Shown here piece after piece: positions 7,710 through 15,148 of a DNA stretch of 64,000 nucleotides. The first letter of the stretch is position 1. Each line of letters starts with the position of its first letter. Under the pieces are notes generated by a model, which was not told the origin of the DNA, ran no database searches, and saw nothing but the letters and a program-made list of their open reading frames with translations. Both the position numbers and the translations under genes were made by a program. Source of the DNA: Burkholderiales bacterium (GTDB lineage: Bacteria; Pseudomonadota; Gammaproteobacteria; Burkholderiales; SG8-41); contig JADZGE010000014.1 in the NCBI GenBank assembly GCA_020854035.1, positions 1 to 64,000 on the forward strand. Reading direction: 5' to 3'.

Positions 7710-8255
7710 TCAGTCGAGCAGCTTCTTTACCATGGCGACGAGTTGCGGCACGGCGAGCGCCGCGCGGCCCTTCACGGCTTCGATCGCGAGCCCTCCAAGC
7801 GGGTGCGGGATCTCGATCAGCGTGAGATCCGGCGCGCCGAAGGTCCGGGCCTGCGCCGTCGCGAGTTTCATGAACGGCCCGGAAACGATGACGGCCGCGG
7901 CGAGCCCCCGCTTCCCGAGTTCCGCCATGTCGTGGACACTCCACGACGTGCAGGAGCCTCAATCGCCCATCGCGCTCACAACGACGTCCGCCTCTCGCTC
8001 CAGCCGGTCGAGCATCGCCGCGGGAGCCGGCAGGCTGACACTGCCCTTGCGCAGCGACACCACCGACTTCACCGGCACGTCGGCCGCCCGCACGCCCTCC
8101 ACGAGGAAGGCGAGCAGGTGATCGGCGTTGCCCTTGCTGTTGTCGAGCACGCCCAGGCGCACGCCGTCCGTGGCGAGTCTCGGGCGCGGCGCGCCGCCGC
8201 CCGCCGCCTGCGTGGGCGGCGCCTCGGGTACCACGAGAATAACGGTCCTGCCCAT
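7710..8255 (-). CDS. UGSC-family selenoprotein (in-frame UGA read as selenocysteine)
   Basis: The reading frame continues across UGA at 7961-7959 and gives 181 residues with Sec99 in the motif MGD-U-GSCTSWSVHD. This is the signature of the UGSC (seleno)protein family, whose homologues carry Sec or Cys at that site. The N-terminal part contains LDNSKGNADHLL (37-48), then Val-rich strands before the redox motif. After the UGA, 83 codons follow before the true stop. The ATG at 8255 was chosen because GGAAGG lies 7 nt upstream; an ATG at 8261 is too close. The hairpin at 7929-7947 is a likely SECIS. A thiol/selenol redox role is inferred from UxxC. selA, selB and selC are not visible in this window. 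Confidence 0.85.
7929..7947 (-). promoter_or_regulatory. Candidate bacterial SECIS hairpin
   Basis: Read on the minus strand, GTCGTGG pairs perfectly with CCACGAC around the loop AGTGT. The stem starts 11 nt after the UGA codon and the loop starts 18 nt after it. Known bacterial SECIS elements place the apical loop roughly 16-37 nt from UGA with a G among the first loop bases; this hairpin meets both. It lies within coding sequence, as bacterial SECIS elements do. Confidence 0.75.
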
Positions 8256-8334
8256 GTTCATTCCTTCCGAACCGGCGCCGTGCGGGGGCGCGCCTGCCCT
8301 CCACGTGCCCTGCGTGTCCGCGGCCGGTCCGGCG

Positions 8335-9591
8335 CTACGTCCTTGTCTGCCCGTCGCCGAACACCACGTACTTGAGCGAAGTGAGCCCTTCCAGCCCCAC
8401 CGGCCCGCGCGCATGGAGCTTGTCGGTGGATATCCCGATCTCCGCGCCGAGCCCGTACTCGTAACCGTCGGCGAAGCGGGTCGAGGCGTTCACCATCACC
8501 GAGCTCGAATCGACCTCGCGCAGGAAGCGCCGCGCGCGCGCCGGGTCCTCGGTCACGATCGCGTCCGTGTGCTGCGAACCGTAGGCGGCGATATGCTCGA
8601 TCGCCTCGTCGAGCCCGGCGACCACGCGCACCGAGAGAATCGCGTCGAGGTATTCGGTGTACCAGTCCTCCTCCGTGGCGGGCTTCATCGATGGCACGAG
8701 CGCGCGCGCCTCCTCGTCGCCGCGCAGTTCGATGCCCTTCTCCGCGTAGATCCCCGCGAGCCGCGGCAGCACCGCCTGCGCCACGCCGCGCGCGACGAGC
8801 AGCGTCTCCATCGCGTTGCACACGCCGAGGCGCTGGGTCTTCGCGTTGTCCGCGATGCGGATCGCCTTGTCGGGGTCCGCCCTGTCGTCGATGTAGACGT
8901 GGCACACGCCGTGGAGATGCTTGATCATCGGGATGCGCGCCTCCCGCATCAGCCTCTCGATGAGCCCCTTGCCCCCGCGGGGAACGATGACGTCCACGCA
9001 ATCCTGCATCGTGACGAGCTCGCCCACCGCGGCACGGTCGGTGGTCTCGATCACCTGCACCGCCGTGTCGGGCAGCCCTGCCGCGCGAAGGCCCTCGTGC
9101 ACGCACGCGGCGATCGCCTGATTCGAGTCGAGCGCCTCGGAGCCGCCGCGCAGGATGGCGGCGTTACCCGACTTGATGCACAGCCCCGCGGCGTCGGCGG
9201 TCACGTTGGGGCGCGATTCGTAAATGATGCCGATGACCCCGATCGGCACGCGCATCTGCCCCACGCGGATCCCCGACGGGCGCTCCCGCACGTTGGTGAT
9301 TTCGCCCACCGGGTCCGGCAGGCCGGCGATCTGGCGCAGACCGTCGGCCATCGCGGCGATCGTCTTCGGCGTGAGCGCCAGGCGGTCGATCATGGCGGGA
9401 TCGAGCCCGCGCGCGCGCGCGGCCGAGAGGTCACGCGCGTTCGCTTTCGCGAGCCGCTCCTGGTCGCGCTCGATCGCTCGCGCGATCGCCTCCAGCGCGG
9501 CGTTGCGCGTGGCGGTGTCCGAGCGAGCGATGACGCGGGCCGCGGCCCGCGCCGCGCGCCCGACGCCGTGCATGTAGGTCTGCACATCCAT
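8335..9591 (-). CDS. proA: Gamma-glutamyl phosphate reductase
   Basis: The 418-residue enzyme reduces gamma-glutamyl phosphate to glutamate semialdehyde with NADPH, the second step of proline synthesis. It has an aldehyde-dehydrogenase fold: [17 protein letters not shown] (114-130), [12 protein letters not shown], and catalytic Cys258 in [13 protein letters not shown]. Length and ends match the family. Its start ATG follows holA by 29 nt on the same strand, in the leuS-lptE-holA-proA order common in betaproteobacteria. The selenoprotein gene begins 79 nt downstream on the same strand, so read-through into that gene is possible. Confidence 0.97.
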   Translation of the reverse strand: MDVQTYMHGVGRAARAAARVIARSDTATRNAALEAIARAIERDQERLAKANARDLSAARARGLDPAMIDRLALTPKTIAAMADGLRQIAGLPDPVGEITNVRERPSGIRVGQMRVPIGVIGIIYESRPNVTADAAGLCIKSGNAAILRGGSEALDSNQAIAACVHEGLRAAGLPDTAVQVIETTDRAAVGELVTMQDCVDVIVPRGGKGLIERLMREARIPMIKHLHGVCHVYIDDRADPDKAIRIADNAKTQRLGVCNAMETLLVARGVAQAVLPRLAGIYAEKGIELRGDEEARALVPSMKPATEEDWYTEYLDAILSVRVVAGLDEAIEHIAAYGSQHTDAIVTEDPARARRFLREVDSSSVMVNASTRFADGYEYGLGAEIGISTDKLHARGPVGLEGLTSLKYVVFGDGQTRT

Positions 9592-9620
9592 GCCGGAATT
9601 CTAGCAGCGCGGGGATGGGC

Positions 9621-10706
9621 TCAGAACAAGCCGGTCCGGGCGACCGGCGCCGCGGCCGCGCGGTTGCGGGCCGGGGCGGGCGTGCCGGGCCGGCCGGGCG
9701 CGCCGCTCGCGAGACGGAGGGCGAGCCGCAGCAACTCGTTCCATACGTCGCCGCGCAGGAGACCCTTCGCCATCCGGTCGGCGCGGGCGGCGTGGGAGAG
9801 GGCGGCCTCCACCTGCTCCCGGGTAAACCGCCGCACGTGCCGGTCCATCAGCGCCTGGCGCGGCGCGCCGTAGACCTTCGCGTCCTGCCACAACCGGGGC
9901 GGCGTCCGGCCCTCGGCGAGTCCCGCCAGCACGCGGCCGATGGCGCGGAGCTCCTCGGCAATCGCCCAGAGCACGAGCAGCACGGCCACTCCTTCCGCGC
10001 GCAGTCCGTCGAGGATGCGGGCGATGCGCCCGGGATCGCCCTCGAGAAGCGCCGCGCCGATATCGTCGACGTCGAAGCGCGCGACGTCGAGCACGGCGCC
10101 GCGCACCTCGTCGTGCCCGATCGCGCCCGCCGGAAAGAGCAGGGCGAGCTTCTGGATCTCCTGCCACGCCGCGAGGAGGTTGCCCTCCACCCGCTCGGCG
10201 ACGAAGTCGAGCGTCTCGCGCTCGGCTTCCTGCCCCTGCGCCTTGAGCCTTCCCGCGAGCCACTCGGGCAGCGCCTTGCGGCTCACCACTTTCGCCTCGA
10301 TCAGCACCCCGGCCCGGTCGAGCGCCTCGAACCACGCGGATTTCTGCGAGCGCCAGTCGATGCCGGGCAACTGGATCAGCGTGACGGTGTCGGGCGGCAG
10401 CGCTTCGCACCATGCCGCGAGCGCGGCCCCGCCCTCGGTGCCGGGCTTGCCGCCGGGACTGCGCAGTTCCAGCAGCCGGCGTTGCGAGAAAAGCGACCGC
10501 GAATTGCCCGCGAACGCGAGTTCGCTCCACTGGAAGCCGGATTCGACGGTCAACACCTCGCGCTCGCCGTAACCCTGCCGGCGGGCGCTCGCGCGCACGC
10601 GGTCGGCGGCTTCGATGGCGAGCAGCGTCTCGTCGCCGAATACGGTGTAGACCGGCTTCAGGTCCCGGGCGAGATGCTGGGCAAGCTGCTCGGTGGATAC
10701 TCGCAC
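9621..10706 (-). CDS. holA: DNA polymerase III subunit delta
   Basis: The 361-residue product is the clamp-loader delta subunit that opens the beta sliding clamp. The N-terminal AAA+-like domain begins with KPVYTVFGDETLLAIEAAD, and LIQLPGIDWRSQKSAWFEAL lies mid-domain. EIQKLALLF and the C-terminal helical collar (RVLAGLAEGRTPPRLW, then ADRMAKGLLRGDVWNELLRL) follow. As in the family, delta keeps no functional Walker A lysine motif. It is followed by an Ala/Pro/Arg-rich C-terminal tail (about 335-361) that is probably unstructured. It lies between lptE and proA. Confidence 0.95.
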   Translation of the reverse strand: MRVSTEQLAQHLARDLKPVYTVFGDETLLAIEAADRVRASARRQGYGEREVLTVESGFQWSELAFAGNSRSLFSQRRLLELRSPGGKPGTEGGAALAAWCEALPPDTVTLIQLPGIDWRSQKSAWFEALDRAGVLIEAKVVSRKALPEWLAGRLKAQGQEAERETLDFVAERVEGNLLAAWQEIQKLALLFPAGAIGHDEVRGAVLDVARFDVDDIGAALLEGDPGRIARILDGLRAEGVAVLLVLWAIAEELRAIGRVLAGLAEGRTPPRLWQDAKVYGAPRQALMDRHVRRFTREQVEAALSHAARADRMAKGLLRGDVWNELLRLALRLASGAPGRPGTPAPARNRAAAAPVARTGLF

Positions 10707-10708
10707 CG

Positions 10709-10790
10709 GTGAATGGTAACCGGCGAACGGCGAACCGTAAACGACACGCCGGGCTCGCGCCGCTACCGCCCGCCGTTCACGAGTCGCCGC
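10709..10790. repeat. Degenerate 7-bp tandem repeat between holA and lptE
   Basis: The start of this segment reads as successive variants of GTGAATG / GTAACCG / GCGAACG / GCGAACC / GTAAACG. The same style of low-complexity sequence is seen at 19447-19500 and in complementary form inside uvrD at 16600-16635. I see no gene or promoter in it. Confidence 0.5.
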
Positions 10791-10799
10791 GTGCGGTCC

Positions 10800-11312
10800 T
10801 CAGGACTGGAGTTTCGCGAGCTGCAGCCGCCGCACGAGCTGCTGCACCGCGTCCTCGCGCATGTCGCGGTAAAGGAGCGCCTCCTCCGCCTCCTTGGAGA
10901 GCGCCTGCTCGTCGTTGAACGAGTAGTCGCGCCGCAGCACGATTTCGCTCGCGGGGATGTGCTCGCGGTTCCTGAGGTCGGTCAGCCGGTAGCTCACGCG
11001 GTAGCGGAGCTGGAACTCGCGCACGCGTCCGCCGGAACCGAGCGAGAGGATCTCCTTCTCCGCCAGCTCGTTCAGCACCTGCAGCACCGCCACGGCCTGG
11101 TCGGCGCGCTCCGTGATGCGGGTCGAGCTGCCGGACTGGACCGCGCGCCGCAGCTGGAGCGCGAACGGAGAGGTGGGCGAGGCCTGCACGAAGAGGGTCT
11201 CGAAAGGAAGCGTTGCCTGGCCGCGGAGCTGGAAACCACATGCGGAGAGCAGCGCTGTCGCCGTCAGCATCATGAGAACGGCGGAAACAGGCGGGAAATG
11301 GCGGGCGCGCAT
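10800..11312 (-). CDS. lptE: LPS-assembly lipoprotein LptE
   Basis: The 170-residue outer-membrane lipoprotein plugs the LptD barrel and helps deliver LPS to the cell surface. A lipoprotein signal peptide ends in LLSAC with Cys25 as the lipidated residue. GFQLRGQATLPFETLFVQ follows immediately, the typical LptE start. YSFNDEQALSKEAEEALLYR and DAVQQLVRRL near the end are family features. It sits directly downstream of leuS, its standard position in proteobacteria. Confidence 0.95.
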   Translation of the reverse strand: MRARHFPPVSAVLMMLTATALLSACGFQLRGQATLPFETLFVQASPTSPFALQLRRAVQSGSSTRITERADQAVAVLQVLNELAEKEILSLGSGGRVREFQLRYRVSYRLTDLRNREHIPASEIVLRRDYSFNDEQALSKEAEEALLYRDMREDAVQQLVRRLQLAKLQS

Positions 11313-11413
11313 CGCGAGCTCCCGGGGTATCGTTGCGACAGGCGGATTCTAGACCTCTCCGCCTCCGGCAGGTAGACGGCGGGTTCCCGGGGTCAAACCC
11401 GGAATCCGCCGCG

Positions 11414-13984
11414 TCAGAGGACGAGGTTCACGAGCCGGCCGGGGACGACCACCACCTTCCTGATCACCTGTCCCTCCACGTGCCGTCGCACGGCGGGGTC
11501 GGCGAGCACGATGGTCTCGATCGACTTCCGGTCGGCGTCGCGCGGCACCCGTACCTCGCCACGCTTCCTGCCGTTCACCTGCACCACCAGCTCCACCTCG
11601 CCGGTGACGAGTGCCGCCTCGTCCGGCTCCGGCCACGGGGCTTCGAGAATGTCGTCGCCGAATCCCAGTTCCCGCCACAGGCAGTGAGCGGCGTGAGGCG
11701 TGATCGGAGAGGCGAGGCGAAGCAGGATGGAGAGAGCCTCCCGCACGGCCTCGTCGGCGGCGCCCGGTAACCGCTCGAGCGCGTTCAGCATCTTCATCGC
11801 GGCGGAGGCGACCGTGTTGAACTGGTGCTTGCCGAAGTCGTAGTTCGCCTGCCTGAGCAGCGAATGAATTTCGAAGCGCACCGCCTGCCGGAGATCCGGG
11901 GCGAGGGCGGGCCCGCCGCCCTCCTTCACCCGGGCACAGTAGCTCCACAGCCGCCGCAGGAAGCGCGCCGCGCCCTCGACGCCGGCGTCGCTCCACACCA
12001 GCGTGTCCTCCGGGGGCGAGGTGAAGATCATGAAGAAGCGGGCGATGTCCGCGCCGTAGTGCTCGATCAGTTCCTGCGGATCGACGCCGTTGTTCTTCGA
12101 CTTCGACATCGTGCCGGTGCCGCCGAACTCCACGGGCCCGCCGTCGGCGCGGAGTCTCGCGTCGCGATTGCCCGCCCCGTCGGTCGTCACGTCCACGTCG
12201 AGGGGATTGAAGTATGCGACGCGCCCGGCCTCGGTCTTCCTGAAGTAGATGTCGTTCAGCACCAGGCCCTGCGTCAACAGGTGCGCGAAGGGCTCGCCGA
12301 AGCCGATGAGCCCCAGATCGCGCATCGCCCGGGTCCAGAAGCGGGAGTAGAGCAGGTGCAGGATCGCATGTTCGATGCCACCGATGTACTGATCGACCGG
12401 CAGCCAGTGCGCAACGCGCGCATCGACCATGCTCGCCGCGTTGTCCGGGCAGGCGTAGCGGATGTAATACCACGACGAATCGACGAAGGTATCCATCGTG
12501 TCCGTCTCGCGCCGCGCGGGCGCGCCGCACGCGGGACACGCGCGGTTCACGAAGTCGGGCCGTTTCGCGAGGGGATTGCCGCTGCCGTCGGGCACGCAGT
12601 CCTCGGGCAGCACGACCGGCAGCTCGCTCTCCGGCACCGGCACGTCGCCGCAGCGCGCGCAGTGGACGATCGGTATCGGCGTGCCCCAGGAGCGCTGGCG
12701 CGAGATGCCCCAGTCGCGCAGGCGCCAGAGGACCTGTTTGCCGCCGCGCCCGCGCGCGGCGAGATCGGCGGCGATCGCATCCACGGCCTGCCGGTAGCCG
12801 AGCCCGTCGTACTTGCCGGAGTTGACGCAGCGCCCGCCCTCCTTGTCGGCGTACCAGTCCTGCCACGCGGTGTCGTCGAAGGACCGGCCGTCGATCCCGA
12901 TCACCTGCCGTATCGGGAGCCCGTATCGCCGCGCGAAATGGAAATCGCGCTCGTCGTGGCCCGGGACCGCCATGACCGCGCCCTCGCCGTAGCCCATCAG
13001 CACGTAGTTGCCGACCCACACCGGCAACGCCTCGCCGGTCAGCGGGTGCGTGACCGTGAGCCCGGTCGGCATGCCCTTCTTCTCGACGGTGGCGAGCTCG
13101 GCTTCCATCACGCTGCCGCGCCGGCACTCGTCGATGAACGCGGCGAGCCCGGGATTACCTTTCGCGGCCGCCGCCGCGAGCGGGTGCTCGGCCGCCACCG
13201 CCACGAACGTGACGCCCATGATGGTGTCCGCCCGCGTCGTGAACACCCACAGCTTTTCGTCCCGGCCCGCCGCTCGACAGGAAAAAGCGAAGCGCACGCC
13301 CTCGCTCTTGCCTATCCAGTTGGCCTGCATCGTCTTCACGCGTTCGGGCCAGCCGGGAAGCTCGTCGAGCCCCGCGAGGAGATCCTCGGCGTAGCGCGTG
13401 ATCGCCATGTAGTACATCGGGATCTCGCGCTTCTCCACGACCGCGCCCGTGCGCCAGCCGCGCCCGTCGATCACCTGCTCGTTGGCGAGCACGGTCCGGT
13501 CGACCGGGTCCCAGTTGACGACGCCGGTCTTCTTGTAGACGAGCCCGCGCTCGAGGAGCCGCAGGAAGAGCCACTGGTTCCACCGGTAGTAGTCGGGGCT
13601 GCAGGTCGCGATCTCGCGCGACCAGTCGATCGCGAAGCCGAGCGAGCGCAACTGCTTGCGCATGTAGGCGATGTTCTCGTGCGTCCAGCGCGCGGGTGGC
13701 ACGCCGTTCGCCATCGCCGCGTTCTCGGCGGGCAGACCGAACGCATCCCAGCCCATCGGCTGGAGCACGCTGCAGCCCTTCATGCGGTGATGACGGGTGA
13801 GTACGTCGCCTATCGTATAATTCCTCACGTGCCCCATGTGGAGCTTGCCCGAGGGGTACGGGAACATCGACAGGCAGTAGTACTTCGGCTTGCCGGGCGT
13901 CTCCACCGCGCGAAACGCGTTCGACCGCTCCCAGTATTCCCGGGCTTCGCGTTCCACGACGTGGGGGTTGTACTTGTTCTCCAT
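11414..13984 (-). CDS. leuS: Leucyl-tRNA synthetase
   Basis: The 856-residue class Ia synthetase charges tRNA-Leu. It has the HIGH-type motif [11 protein letters not shown] (42-52), a CP1 editing domain (about 220-420, including [15 protein letters not shown]), and the KMSKS-type loop MSKSK (626-630). The C-terminal anticodon-binding and extension domains end in [12 protein letters not shown]. Length and both ends match bacterial LeuRS. It is the first gene of the minus-strand leuS-lptE-holA-proA run. Confidence 0.98.
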   Translation of the reverse strand: MENKYNPHVVEREAREYWERSNAFRAVETPGKPKYYCLSMFPYPSGKLHMGHVRNYTIGDVLTRHHRMKGCSVLQPMGWDAFGLPAENAAMANGVPPARWTHENIAYMRKQLRSLGFAIDWSREIATCSPDYYRWNQWLFLRLLERGLVYKKTGVVNWDPVDRTVLANEQVIDGRGWRTGAVVEKREIPMYYMAITRYAEDLLAGLDELPGWPERVKTMQANWIGKSEGVRFAFSCRAAGRDEKLWVFTTRADTIMGVTFVAVAAEHPLAAAAAKGNPGLAAFIDECRRGSVMEAELATVEKKGMPTGLTVTHPLTGEALPVWVGNYVLMGYGEGAVMAVPGHDERDFHFARRYGLPIRQVIGIDGRSFDDTAWQDWYADKEGGRCVNSGKYDGLGYRQAVDAIAADLAARGRGGKQVLWRLRDWGISRQRSWGTPIPIVHCARCGDVPVPESELPVVLPEDCVPDGSGNPLAKRPDFVNRACPACGAPARRETDTMDTFVDSSWYYIRYACPDNAASMVDARVAHWLPVDQYIGGIEHAILHLLYSRFWTRAMRDLGLIGFGEPFAHLLTQGLVLNDIYFRKTEAGRVAYFNPLDVDVTTDGAGNRDARLRADGGPVEFGGTGTMSKSKNNGVDPQELIEHYGADIARFFMIFTSPPEDTLVWSDAGVEGAARFLRRLWSYCARVKEGGGPALAPDLRQAVRFEIHSLLRQANYDFGKHQFNTVASAAMKMLNALERLPGAADEAVREALSILLRLASPITPHAAHCLWRELGFGDDILEAPWPEPDEAALVTGEVELVVQVNGRKRGEVRVPRDADRKSIETIVLADPAVRRHVEGQVIRKVVVVPGRLVNLVL

Positions 13985-14007
13985 GGCCGGCGGTGGAAAA
14001 AGTCACG

Positions 14008-14013
14008 ATTATA
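14008..14013 (-). promoter_or_regulatory. Candidate -10 element for leuS
   Basis: The minus strand reads TATAAT at 14013-14008, 24 nt before the leuS start codon, in otherwise GC-rich sequence. No convincing -35 hexamer is seen at the right distance. The rest of the 14014-14208 interval shows no gene. Confidence 0.4.
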
Positions 14014-14208
14014 GGCGCATCCGGCGCACCGACCTCTCCGTATCAACCCTCCGGCGCGCCGGGCCGCCGGAAGCGCATTGCCCGCGGAGACGCGGCGAAC
14101 ACTAAGGCGACCCGAAAGCTCCGGCACGGACTTTGCGCCCCGCGCCGCCGGTGTTACCGCGACCGGCGCGGGCTTGACAGAACGCTAACTACCGAAGGGA
14201 AAGCCAAC

Positions 14209-15084
14209 ATGAGAATTCGATTTGCCCTGCTGTCGCTGCTCGCGTTCCTCTCCGCGCACGCGGCTGCCGCGTCGCTTACCGTCGAGGGTGCCGTCAGCCC
14301 CGCCTGGGTGGAACGCGCCGGCGCTCGCGAACCGCTCGCCGTCGGCATGACACTCTCCGACAACGACCGGGTCGTGACCGGCGCGGGCTCGCGGGCGCTC
14401 CTGCGGCTCGCGGATGGCAGCGCCGTCAGGCTCGGCGAGAACGCTGCCTTGAGCGTGAGCGGCCTCTCGGAGAAAACCGGCGACCGCGCGCGCAGGTTCG
14501 TGACCGCGTCCCTCGACGTCGCGCGCGGGGCATTCCGGTTCACCACCGGGGTGTTCTCGAAGCTGCGCGCCGAGCGCGACGTGACGATCCGCGTCGCCAC
14601 GGTCACCGCCGGCGTGCGCGGCACGGACCTGTGGGGAAAATCGGACGCCGAGCGCGACCTCGTGTGCCTGATCGAGGGCCGGATCTCGGTTGCACACGCG
14701 CAGACCGGAGAGTTCACGATGTCCGACCCACTTGCCTTCTTCGTCGCGCCGCGCGGGAAGCCCCCGCTGCCGGTCGGGAAGGTGGACCCGGAGCAGCTCA
14801 AGCAGTGGGCGCAGGAGACCGAACTCGATGCCGCGCCGGGGGCGGCAAGGCGCGGCGGCCGGTTCGCGGTCCTCGCGAGCGTGAACGAGTCGCAGGCCGA
14901 CGCGCTGCGCGACTACGACCGGCTCCGCGCCGCGGGCTACCCGGCCACGATCCAGCCGGTGAGAAGCGAGGCGGGCGTCGAGTACCGCGTGAGGATCGCC
15001 AGCCTGCCGGGCGAGAAGGAAGCGGCCGCCGTGGTTAGGAAGCTCAAAGTACTCGGTCTCGCGCAGGCGGTGCTCGCGCGGTAG
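14209..15084 (+). CDS. FecR-domain protein with C-terminal SPOR domain
   Basis: The 291-residue secreted protein has a signal peptide (1-21, ending AHAAAA). A FecR-like domain spans about 22-160 (DNDRVVTGAGSRALLRLADG, then VTAGVRGTDLWG). A SPOR-like repeat lies at about 215-290 (RFAVLASVNESQADALRDYD, then VEYRVRIASLPGEKEAAAV). SPOR domains bind denuded peptidoglycan; stand-alone FecR domains are poorly understood periplasmic modules. The ATG at 14209 has AAGGGA upstream and begins the signal peptide. It is divergent from leuS and followed by uvrD. Exact function unknown; no sigma-factor partner is nearby. Confidence 0.8.
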   Translation: MRIRFALLSLLAFLSAHAAAASLTVEGAVSPAWVERAGAREPLAVGMTLSDNDRVVTGAGSRALLRLADGSAVRLGENAALSVSGLSEKTGDRARRFVTASLDVARGAFRFTTGVFSKLRAERDVTIRVATVTAGVRGTDLWGKSDAERDLVCLIEGRISVAHAQTGEFTMSDPLAFFVAPRGKPPLPVGKVDPEQLKQWAQETELDAAPGAARRGGRFAVLASVNESQADALRDYDRLRAAGYPATIQPVRSEAGVEYRVRIASLPGEKEAAAVVRKLKVLGLAQAVLAR

Positions 15085-15114
15085 CGGCGCAAGAACGCGG
15101 GGGAGCGGGTTCTA

Positions 15115-15147
15115 TATAATCGGCGCGCGCCGGCGGTGCGCGCCGAT
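15115..15147 (+). promoter_or_regulatory. uvrD promoter -10 element and leader hairpin
   Basis: TATAAT at 15115-15120 is followed by an exact 10-bp inverted repeat (15119-15128 and 15138-15147) that ends one base before the uvrD ATG. No Shine-Dalgarno sequence is visible. The leader would therefore be very short and folded. No LexA box is seen. A -35 element is not obvious. Confidence 0.5.
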
Positions 15148-15148
15148 C

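Noticed and set aside
7959..8414. A separate short gene ending at the UGA codon
   Set aside because: The continuing frame has the exact UGSC motif, and a SECIS-like hairpin follows, so a single selenoprotein gene is the better reading. A sequencing error of a Cys codon was considered but is less likely given the hairpin.
14174..14200. Promoter with TTGACA before the FecR-domain gene
   Set aside because: A -35-like hexamer is present at about 14174, but no -10 follows at suitable spacing.
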